Shown here: positions 1 through 5,029 of the stretch, in pieces | How the letters are laid out: each line of letters starts with the position of its first letter | Numbering within the stretch: position 1 is the stretch's first letter | Program-made: the position numbers and the translations under genes | Notes under the pieces: generated by a model | What the model was told of the DNA's origin: nothing | What the model saw: only the letters and a program-made list of their open reading frames with translations | The model's database searches: none | Source of the DNA: an uncultured Ilumatobacter sp. | GTDB taxonomy: Bacteria; Actinomycetota; Acidimicrobiia; Acidimicrobiales; Ilumatobacteraceae | DNA: 5,078 bases | Assembly: GCA_938049325.1 (NCBI GenBank) | Contig: CALICC010000175.1 | Span: 1-5,078 of the forward strand | Direction: 5' to 3'

Positions 1-1
1 C

Positions 2-226
2 ATCGTGAAGTGGGTTGCTGACTCCGACCATCCATGGGGCAAGTTGCCGTTCGCCGATGGGCACGTGGAGGGAATCACGGCGACGTACGAGAAGTCGATT
101 GGCGTGATCGTGGACGGCGTTCACCCAGAGTTCGTAGAAGCAACACGGCGGTCGCAGCGCCAACAGAACTCGGTGATGGCTGATGCTCCGAGCCCGGTCG
201 TAACACGTGATCCGCTTTTCGACTGA
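2..226 (+). CDS. C-terminal fragment of an unrecognised protein (5' end outside the window)
   Basis: The reading frame is open to the left edge and ends at a TGA at 224-226, so this is most likely the last 74 codons of a longer gene. A GTG at 5 is in frame, but there is no room to see a ribosome binding site before it, and nothing marks it as a true start. The first 50 or so codons are rich in G or C at the third position, as expected for coding sequence. The visible protein has a Trp/Asp-rich beginning (KWVADSDHPWG) and a Gly/Val-rich middle (GVIVDGVHPEF). Its tail is polar, with Arg and Gln, and looks disordered. No catalytic motif, membrane segment or known family was recognised. A terminator-like hairpin lies 13 bases after the stop, which supports this being a real gene end. 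The function is unknown. Confidence 0.5.
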   Translation: MVKWVADSDHPWGKLPFADGHVEGITATYEKSIGVIVDGVHPEFVEATRRSQRQQNSVMADAPSPVVTRDPLFD

Positions 227-239
227 GACGCGTGTAATC

Positions 240-260
240 CCGAGCGGGCCGAGCGCTCGG
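240..260 (+). terminator. Terminator-like hairpin after the first gene
   Basis: A 7-bp perfect stem (CCGAGCG at 240-246 with CGCTCGG at 254-260) encloses a 7-nt loop. The overlapping 12-mer at 249-260 (CCGAGCGCTCGG) is itself a perfect palindrome, so two alternative folds exist. It begins 13 bases after the stop at 226. There is no T-run after it, which is common for actinobacterial terminators but leaves the assignment open. Confidence 0.4.
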
Positions 261-417
261 ATGTGCCGATCTCGAACGGTTTCGATCATGGGCGTCCGCC
301 GTGACTATTCGCTACTTCTTCGTGTGCCGATCACGCCTCCACTTTGGTTCGATACCATTCGGTGATGAACCGCCGCGTCATCTCGCCAATTCGGTCGCGG
401 CGAATCCCGCTGTGACG

Positions 418-783
418 ATGCGGCTGTCTGCGGGACGGGTGGTCTTACTGGCTTGGCTTGTACCTGTCTCAGTCGCTTGCAGCCCCGACTGCTCTGGCGA
501 CGAGATCTTCGTCGGGAATTCTCTCGATGTTCAGCGGGCCGCATTCATCTCAGGACCTGGTGCTCCCGAAGGTCGAATCCCCCCGCAGGTCAAGGTGCGC
601 GGGTGGACGTTCGTGCTCGACGGCAACTTCGAGCGCGCAGCGCCTGATGATCTTTTCGACGGTGCCGCCGCCGAACTCGTTTCCGCCTCCAGCGATGGGG
701 TCTTTCTCACCGATGCAACGCTTGAGATCCGAACAGCGAGCGGCTCAACCGTTGTCTACGTCGGACCCGTCGACTGTTCGTAG
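418..783 (+). CDS. Small predicted lipoprotein, function unknown
   Basis: The 121-residue product starts with a short basic N-region (MRLSAGR). A hydrophobic core at residues 8-20 follows (VVLLAWLVPVSVA), then Cys21 in a lipobox-like context (VSVAC). This suggests export and lipid anchoring to the membrane. The -3 residue is Ser rather than the usual Leu or Val, so the lipobox is imperfect. The mature part is acidic and appears beta-rich. It has Cys25 four residues after the anchor and Cys120 next to the last residue, which could form a disulfide. The frame is open upstream to a GTG at 301, but only the ATG at 418 (or the GTG at 412) puts the signal peptide at the N-terminus. No good Shine-Dalgarno sequence is visible before it. 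The gene stands alone and converges on the thioesterase operon. No family was recognised, and an overlapping frame at 458-916 lacks any protein-like feature. Confidence 0.55.
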   Translation: MRLSAGRVVLLAWLVPVSVACSPDCSGDEIFVGNSLDVQRAAFISGPGAPEGRIPPQVKVRGWTFVLDGNFERAAPDDLFDGAAAELVSASSDGVFLTDATLEIRTASGSTVVYVGPVDCS

Positions 784-822
784 CCGACGTGTCCAATCGC
801 CGCCGAGGAGTCCGCGCGATCT

Positions 823-840
823 GATCGGCGTTCGCCGATC
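823..840. terminator. Compact hairpin between convergent genes, candidate bidirectional terminator
   Basis: A perfect inverted repeat of 8 bp (GATCGGCG at 823-830, CGCCGATC at 833-840) is separated by 2 nt. In RNA it would fold as a 7-bp stem with a GUUC tetraloop on the plus strand. It lies 40 bases after the lipoprotein stop and about 115 bases after the thioesterase stop on the other strand. It could therefore end transcription from both sides. No T-run follows on either strand. Confidence 0.5.
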
Positions 841-954
841 GAATGTGCCGTTCTCGCGCCGGTGCACGGTGGGCGACGGGCGATCGTTTCCGAGCGCATT
901 CGACGACAAGGCCTGACTAGGGCTGGTTCGGGGATGCCCGGTTCCCGAGGTGGT

Positions 955-1386
955 CTACGAGGATCGGATGGCGTAGGTCGCGACCGAGTGGAGGAATGGG
1001 CTCGCTTCGCTGTCGGAGCGCAGTTCGCACTCGAGGTACGACAGCCGGCGACCCCGACGCACGAGTCGCGCGACGGCGACGATGTCGACGGGTTGCGCGG
1101 GCTGGAGGTAAGTCGCGGTGATGGTGACGATGACGGGGACCGCGTGGGCACCTGCGGCGGCGAGGCAGCAGCCGTACATGGTGGAGTCGGCCAGGCCCAT
1201 GGTGGTCGGTCCCGACACGACTGGTTCGGTTCCGGTGCCCCAGGTTTCCGCCCCGGCGAACCGGTCCTGCCAGGGGAGTCGCGCAGTGACGTGGTCGGTG
1301 CCGATGTCGGTGAAGCGTTCGCCCCAGTTGTCGGGGAGTCGTTCGTGGACCAGCGTCGTGAGGGTGTCGGGTTCGGTGATGATCAT
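955..1386 (-). CDS. PaaI-family hotdog-fold thioesterase
   Basis: The 143-residue product has the length and layout of a single-domain hotdog thioesterase, the fold that hydrolyses acyl-CoA or aryl-CoA thioesters in the cytoplasm. The N-terminal part includes DHVTARLPW at residues 31-39. The hallmark segment is SGPTTMGLADSTMYG at residues 58-72, where Asp67 in the LAD motif matches the catalytic acid of PaaI-type enzymes. The central beta-strands follow, with VTITATYLQPA at residues 87-97. The end (LSYLECEL... ATYAIR) is typical of the last strands. The substrate cannot be read from the sequence. The ATG at 1384-1386 has a GGAG 5 bases upstream and overlaps the MerR gene's stop as ATGA, so the two are probably translationally coupled. 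The enzyme is likely controlled by that regulator. The family call is firm from motif reading, while the physiological role is open. Confidence 0.85.
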   Translation of the reverse strand: MIITEPDTLTTLVHERLPDNWGERFTDIGTDHVTARLPWQDRFAGAETWGTGTEPVVSGPTTMGLADSTMYGCCLAAAGAHAVPVIVTITATYLQPAQPVDIVAVARLVRRGRRLSYLECELRSDSEASPFLHSVATYAIRSS

Positions 1387-2138
1387 GTTCGCTCCGTTCG
1401 AAGGTGAAGGAAGACCTCAGTTGTGGCGCGACCGTCGGTCGGTGCGCCGTAGCGTTCGGTAGCTCGACCCGACGGCTCGTGTCCGAGGCGGGCGGCGGCG
1501 TCGAGGAGGCCCCGGTAGGCCATCCACAGACCCTCATGGGAGCCGTGGTGTACGACCAAGAGGGCTGGCACGGTGCTTTGTGACTGGTAACAACGGTGTT
1601 CGACGTGGAGTTCGACGACTACTTCGTTGGTGTCGATGTCGAGAGGGAACGTCGCCGCCAACGCCCCGGGTTGGTCCACGGTTGCGCGGAGTTTCGCCAG
1701 CCCACGGCGGACGGCGGTCGCGATCTGCTCGCTGGACGTCGTGACGGTTTCGGTTGCTGCCCAGTTCAACGAGAGCTCGGTGCGCCGAGGTGAGGGAGGC
1801 TCGCTTTGCGTCAGCCGGCCCGCCACGAGTTCATCGAACTGGTGGAGGCGACGACTGCTTTCCGAGACATCGTCGACGAGTGACGCTCGAACGTCGCTCC
1901 ACGCCATCGAACCTGCGGGATCGTGGGCGTTGAGCAGCGATCGAATCTGGTTGGGCCTGAGGCCGATCGAGCGCAGGACGCTGATCCGCACCGCAGTTTC
2001 GAGTTGCTCGGGGTCGTAGTAGCGGTAGCCCGTTCGAGCGTCGACGTCGGCCGGCACGATGAGACCGATGGCGTGGTAGTGGTGGAGCGTCGAGATCGGC
2101 AACCGGCAGCGCCGCGAGAACTCTCCGACGCTTAGCAC
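1383..2138 (-). CDS. MerR-family transcriptional regulator with GyrI/BmrR-like effector-binding domain
   Basis: The 251-residue regulator has an N-terminal winged helix-turn-helix at residues 1-70. It begins LSVGEFSRRCRLPISTLHHY, continues with IGLIVPADVDARTGYRYYD and ends in LRSIGLRPNQIRSLL, all standard MerR landmarks. A dimerisation helix follows at about 75-110. The C-terminal part at about 120-251 resembles the GyrI/BmrR ligand-binding domain: VVHHGSHEGLWMAYRGLLDAAARLG, a Tyr in ERYGAP, and a final strand with TEVFLHL whose Glu matches the conserved ligand-contacting acid. Such proteins bind drug-like or lipophilic small molecules and activate promoters with long spacers. The GTG at 2138 is preferred to the in-frame TTG at 2147: a GAGG lies 9 bases before the GTG but directly abuts the TTG, and MLSVGEF is the usual family start. 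The gene leads an operon with the thioesterase and is probably autoregulated. Confidence 0.88.
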   Translation of the reverse strand: MLSVGEFSRRCRLPISTLHHYHAIGLIVPADVDARTGYRYYDPEQLETAVRISVLRSIGLRPNQIRSLLNAHDPAGSMAWSDVRASLVDDVSESSRRLHQFDELVAGRLTQSEPPSPRRTELSLNWAATETVTTSSEQIATAVRRGLAKLRATVDQPGALAATFPLDIDTNEVVVELHVEHRCYQSQSTVPALLVVHHGSHEGLWMAYRGLLDAAARLGHEPSGRATERYGAPTDGRATTEVFLHLRTERT

Positions 2139-2147
2139 GCGACACAA

Positions 2148-2151
2148 CCTC
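2148..2151 (-). promoter_or_regulatory. Ribosome binding site deciding the MerR gene start
   Basis: GAGG on the minus strand lies 9 bases before the GTG at 2138 and 0 bases before the longer-frame TTG at 2147. Only the GTG is at a workable distance. Confidence 0.6.
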
Positions 2152-2198
2152 GTCGGTGTTCGAGAACGCTTCGTTGAGGTCGATGACGCACGTGCACC

Positions 2199-2229
2199 AG
2201 TGTCGTACCTCAGGCCACCTGAGAGTCAA
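2199..2229 (-). promoter_or_regulatory. MerR-type promoter and operator of the regulator-thioesterase operon
   Basis: On the minus strand a TTGACT (-35, at 2224-2229) is separated by 19 bases from GACACT (-10, at 2199-2204). The spacer contains a perfect 6-bp dyad, CTCAGG-TGG-CCTGAG, at 2209-2223. Known MerR-family promoters have overlong 19-20-bp spacers holding the operator dyad, and the activator shortens them by distorting the DNA. An alternative -10 (TACGAC, 2202-2207) would give a 16-bp spacer. Transcription would start near 2192, leaving a leader of about 50 bases before the GTG at 2138. The dyad touches the -35 and sits about two bases off the spacer centre. The DNA pattern is seen directly; its binding by the adjacent MerR protein is inferred. 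Confidence 0.55.
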
Positions 2230-2588
2230 GCCACGACTCACGGCGCAGCGAACGGCCGGCCACTACGGCAGGCAACTCACACAGCCACTGCGGAGTGCTG
2301 CGCCTCGCTATGAAGTGGTGAACGTTCCTAAGCGAGTCCTCGAGCGCAACGGTGCCGATCTCGCGTGGGCTCGACTGCCCTCAGACGGCGTGATTACGAG
2401 CGGCCAAATCGGCTTGCGACCCGTGTGACTTCGCCGCCGATGCAGCGCGGGCCAGTGCATTCCGGTCCGTGGCTATCGATCGGGTGTACGTCGTCGGGCG
2501 AGCGTCCACAAGTGCCGAACCAGACCGGGTCGTCGCTGCAGATTCGGTCACGACATGTGCGCCTTCTTCGTGGTTGACTCCAGACCAG

Positions 2589-2637
2589 GCGCGCGGTCCG
2601 ACCGACCCGTCGGGGAAGCGCCGACCGGGCCGCGCGC
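2589..2637. repeat. 12-bp GC-rich inverted repeat with a nested hairpin in its loop
   Basis: The arms at 2589-2600 and 2626-2637 pair over 12 bp, with one G-T wobble (2597 with 2629). The 25-base loop contains a second palindrome, CCGACCCGTCGG at 2602-2613. The whole could form a branched RNA structure or a cruciform. It lies about 250 bases past the kelch gene stop and over 350 bases upstream of the MerR promoter. It may be a terminator for the kelch operon or a structured RNA element. No T-run follows on either strand. Confidence 0.45.
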
Positions 2638-2848
2638 GACCGATTCTGAGAGCCTGCAACTGCCCGAAGACGCTTGTTGATCGGCAGCACGAGGTGGTTG
2701 CTCGCAGCGCGACTGCTCGCATCGTGCCGTTCGTTTCCGGAGGCTCGGAGGAGATGGCCGCTGCCTCCGGGAAGCCATCGTCAGTGCCTTCTCGACATTC
2801 GCGGATCGGACGTCGTCGCGCGCTGTTCGAGGTGTCGGTCACCGCGGT

Positions 2849-2868
2849 GCGCTGCCCGCCCGAAGCGC
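2849..2868 (-). terminator. Weak terminator candidate after the kelch gene
   Basis: A 5-bp perfect stem (GCGCT at 2849-2853 with AGCGC at 2864-2868) with a 10-nt loop starts about 20 bases after the kelch stop on the minus strand. A 10-bp palindrome, CACCGCGGTG, abuts it at 2840-2849. The stem is short and no T-run follows, so this is only a position-based suggestion. Confidence 0.2.
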
Positions 2869-2887
2869 CCCTCGACAACGGTTTCGC

Positions 2888-4417
2888 TCACTTCGAGAGA
2901 TCGAGCAACGAACCCTCGGCCCACCATTGCGTGTCCGCCTCCGGACCGGACTCCGTCATCCCGCCCCACGTGACGAATCCATCACCCAACGATGCAACAG
3001 GAGCGTTTCGTGAGCACGACTCGCGACAGGGAGGACTCGGAATGAGGGGTAGCGAGGCCCAGGTATCGGTGAGCAGATCAAGGGTGAACGCATCAGCGTC
3101 CTGCGAACAGCAGCCACCCAATACGAGCAGGTAGCGGTCGGTTGTGGCTGCTTCAGCGTCGGCGATTTCGGCGGGCAGGTCTGGGATCGGACGCCAGCGG
3201 CCGGTCTCCGGGTCGAAAGCCGCACCGTCACTCAGTAAGCCGTCACGGTCCTGACCACCGGCGACGATCATCTCATCGCCCGCCCAGACCGCGATATGGC
3301 TCATGCGAGGCGACAGGGGGCCGATCGGCAACTCACTCCACTGGTCCGTTGCAGGATCGTATGACCAACCGTCAGCGAGCCAGTCATCCGACTCGGCGGA
3401 GATCCCGCCCCAGAGCAGCACCTTGCCGTCGGCTGCGACGAGCGTCGATGAGATTCGAGGTTCGGGGCCTGCGGCAATGATGCGCCACGAGTCAGTCAGA
3501 GGGTTGTAGGCCAGCCCCGGCAGCTCAGCGTTCGGGTCCGGCGGCGCATCGCAGAAGCGGCCGTCACTCGTACGAGCACCTAGCGTGGGAAATCCACCCC
3601 AGACGATCATCTCGTCGCCCGTCCAGACCGAGCTGTGCGCGGTCCGCACAGGGCCAGGTGCGGGTGAAATGGGGAGCCAACTGTCGGTGGCGGGCTCATA
3701 GAAGACGCCATCGGAGGTGCCCGTATTGCATCCGAAGTCGGTGACCCCGCCCCACACCAACATCGCATCGCCAGTCCACACCGCCGAGTGCCCCAGTCGT
3801 CCCGCGATCCCAGCGTCGGGCAATTCGCGCCACGTATCCGAAACCGGATCGTACGCCGCACCGTCGGCGAACTCGACGAAGCCGTCTACCGACGCGACAC
3901 CACCCCACACCAGCAGCTCGTCGCCCGTCCACACGAGCGAGTGATCTGACCGTTCGCTCAGCGGCGAGGTGCTGACAGGCCGCCATGCCATTTCGCCGAC
4001 CGGCTCGAGTGCGCTCGTCGCCGGCGATGTCGTCGTCGGGGCTGTCGTCGCAGTGCGCGGGGTGGAGGTCGGGGTGAGTGGCGAAGACTCCAGAGTGGTT
4101 GACACCTCTACGGTCCCGGGCGCTTCGATGGCGGAACTCACACTCGGCGAGGTGATCGCAGTGGTCGTCTCGGTATCCACGGTCTGGAGCGTGTTGTCGT
4201 CACCGGACCGCAAGACCACCAGCCCGCCTGCGATCAAGACGACTGCAGCCGCTGCCACCCACGCAATCGCCCGACGGCGCTGCCGATCGAGAGCGCGCCG
4301 GGGCTCGAAATTGGTCGGCGTGCGCCGTATCGTGGCAGCAAATTCGTCGTCGACATCGATCGCAGCCTCAGCCTCGGCGCGAGCGGCGTGGGCGATGGCG
4401 CGGAGCCGGTCATCCAT
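2888..4417 (-). CDS. Membrane-anchored kelch beta-propeller protein, candidate anti-sigma factor or sensor
   Basis: The 509-residue product has four parts. Residues 1-49 form a short charged cytoplasmic tail, starting MDDRLRAIAHAARAEAEAAI and ending in basic RRALDRQRRR. Residues 50-69 are one membrane helix (AIAWVAAAAVVLIAGGLVVL). Residues 75-140 are a Thr/Ser/Pro-rich linker. Residues 144-509 hold seven kelch motifs, each with a Gly-Gly strand end (GG at 172, 223, 274, 337, 387, 434 and 485). Six of these are followed by an F/Y/L-D-P-x-T-D-x-W strand, with Trp at 196, 247, 311, 360, 408 and 453. A WRPV strand at 145-148 probably closes the ring with the C-terminus. Six Cys (230, 289, 436, 437, 464, 468) fit an oxidising exterior. 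The start at 4417 follows AAGGAG by 6 bases. It overlaps the sigma gene's end by 8 nt, so the two are coupled. The position after an ECF gene suggests control of that sigma factor, but no classical anti-sigma domain is visible. Confidence 0.85.
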   Translation of the reverse strand: MDDRLRAIAHAARAEAEAAIDVDDEFAATIRRTPTNFEPRRALDRQRRRAIAWVAAAAVVLIAGGLVVLRSGDDNTLQTVDTETTTAITSPSVSSAIEAPGTVEVSTTLESSPLTPTSTPRTATTAPTTTSPATSALEPVGEMAWRPVSTSPLSERSDHSLVWTGDELLVWGGVASVDGFVEFADGAAYDPVSDTWRELPDAGIAGRLGHSAVWTGDAMLVWGGVTDFGCNTGTSDGVFYEPATDSWLPISPAPGPVRTAHSSVWTGDEMIVWGGFPTLGARTSDGRFCDAPPDPNAELPGLAYNPLTDSWRIIAAGPEPRISSTLVAADGKVLLWGGISAESDDWLADGWSYDPATDQWSELPIGPLSPRMSHIAVWAGDEMIVAGGQDRDGLLSDGAAFDPETGRWRPIPDLPAEIADAEAATTDRYLLVLGGCCSQDADAFTLDLLTDTWASLPLIPSPPCRESCSRNAPVASLGDGFVTWGGMTESGPEADTQWWAEGSLLDLSK

Positions 4418-4946
4418 TGGAGTCTCCTTGAAAGTCTCGACTGGCCTCGGCGTCAAGCGCAGGCCGAAGGGCTCGGCGCGCCTTGAACAGGGTCGCCTTC
4501 ACCGCACCGCGACTGGTGCCCACAAGGTTCGCGATCTGGCCCACCGAGAGGTCGTCGGCGTAGTACAAGGTGACCACCAGGCGTTGGCGGTCAGGGAGCG
4601 GCGCGACGATCTCGTGCCACCGATCGAGCGCGGGGGTTGCCGTGGCGTCGCCGATCCGATCGGCAGCGTGTTCGCCGCGTCGGCCGAGGCGTTCAACGGC
4701 GCGCTGTTCGGATGTCGTGGTGCGGTGGTAGTCAATGAGGAGGTTCGTCATCACCGTGTGGCACCAAGCGGCCGGAGCGTCGTACGTGGCGAGCTCGTCC
4801 CAGCGGGTGTGCGCCCTCAGCATCGTCTCTTGAGCGAGGTCGCGGGCGGAGTCGACGCGACCGGTCTTCAGCACGCCGAGCGACACGAGCCGGGGAAAGA
4901 CATCCCGGAACACCTCCTCGTAGTCATGCGCCCCCGTCACTGTCAC
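4410..4946 (-). CDS. ECF RNA polymerase sigma factor, SigE-like family
   Basis: The 178-residue product has the two domains of a Group 4 (ECF) sigma factor, which redirects RNA polymerase to a specific promoter set. Region 2 lies at about residues 9-75: FPRLVSLGVLKTG, then the core-binding SARDLAQETMLRAHTRWDEL, then APAAWCHTVMTNLLIDYHR, the -10 recognition part. An Asp/Arg-rich linker follows at 80-108. Region 4 at about 112-164 (LPDRQRLVVTLYYADDLSVGQIA, then GTSRGAVKATLFKARRALR) is the -35-reading helix-turn-helix. The wording resembles the actinobacterial SigE-type subfamily. Three GTG codons are possible starts at 4952, 4946 and 4940. The AGGAGG at 4955-4960 lies 2, 8 and 14 bases from them, so 4946 is chosen. 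It is the first gene of an operon with the kelch membrane protein, which probably holds or signals to it. Target promoters cannot be deduced. Confidence 0.9.
   Translation of the reverse strand: MTVTGAHDYEEVFRDVFPRLVSLGVLKTGRVDSARDLAQETMLRAHTRWDELATYDAPAAWCHTVMTNLLIDYHRTTTSEQRAVERLGRRGEHAADRIGDATATPALDRWHEIVAPLPDRQRLVVTLYYADDLSVGQIANLVGTSRGAVKATLFKARRALRPALDAEASRDFQGDSNG
4424..4429 (-). promoter_or_regulatory. Strong ribosome binding site deciding the kelch gene start
   Basis: AAGGAG on the minus strand ends 6 bases before the ATG at 4415-4417. It lies inside the sigma gene and rules out the longer in-frame ATG at 4456, which would add 13 residues overlapping the sigma factor's C-terminus. 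Confidence 0.8.
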
Positions 4947-4954
4947 CGTCACAT

Positions 4955-4960
4955 CCTCCT
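4955..4960 (-). promoter_or_regulatory. Ribosome binding site of the ECF sigma gene
   Basis: A perfect AGGAGG on the minus strand lies 8 bases before the GTG at 4946 and only 2 bases before the GTG at 4952. This decides between the clustered GTG codons. Confidence 0.7.
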
Positions 4961-4995
4961 ACACGGATCAGACTGTGAGACGGTTACCAACGCGT

Positions 4996-5029
4996 CCTGC
5001 CCGCCGTGCAGACCGGCCGTGTGGGCAGG
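4996..5029. repeat. Inverted repeat upstream of the sigma gene
   Basis: CCTGCCC at 4996-5002 and GGGCAGG at 5023-5029 are perfect 7-bp inverted arms with a 20-base gap, about 50 bases upstream of the sigma start. The gap holds two GCCGTG copies as a direct repeat. It may be an operator for the sigma-kelch operon or the tail terminator of a gene outside the window. Confidence 0.3.

Larger units (their letters stand above)
2230..2887. other. About 660 bp with no convincing gene
   Basis: This stretch lies between the upstream end of the MerR promoter and the kelch gene stop. Long frames run through it on both strands (plus 2469 onward, minus 2878 down to 2381). Their products show no recognisable domain, have odd Arg/Ser/Pro-rich composition, and give no clear three-base periodicity when the codons are read. 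The plus frame runs some 250 bases into the kelch gene on the opposite strand. Two inverted repeats (2589-2637 and 2849-2868) are annotated separately. The region could be true intergenic DNA or a decayed gene too eroded to identify. Confidence 0.5.

Noticed and set aside
272..285. TCGAA-CGGT-TTCGA inverted repeat upstream of the lipoprotein gene
   Set aside because: A 5-bp stem only, more than 130 bases from the chosen start, with no promoter elements beside it.
572..581. A tRNA T-loop-like sequence (GGTCGAATCC)
   Set aside because: No matching acceptor, D or anticodon arms upstream, and it lies inside the lipoprotein frame.
862..1407. A 181-codon plus-strand frame across the thioesterase
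   Set aside because: Antisense shadow: Gly/Asp/Arg-rich product without recognisable features.
917..1537. A 206-codon minus-strand frame overlapping the thioesterase and MerR genes
   Set aside because: Its product is Arg/His/Pro-rich with no domain, while the overlapping frame encodes a clear hotdog thioesterase.
2254..2261. GGCCGGCC palindrome and nearby short inverted repeats (2286-2297, 2304-2336)
   Set aside because: Short palindromes like these are expected by chance in GC-rich DNA, and they have no position relative to a gene that suggests a role.
2469..3134. A 221-codon plus-strand frame starting in the gene-less stretch
   Set aside because: It runs about 250 bases into the kelch gene on the opposite strand, shows little codon periodicity and has no recognised domain. 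Not called, though the gap is flagged for checking.
4962..4988. ECF-type autoregulatory promoter for the sigma gene (GGTAAC, 17 bases, CGTG on the minus strand)
   Set aside because: The motif fits loosely, but transcription would begin inside the AGGAGG ribosome binding site at 4955-4960 and remove it.
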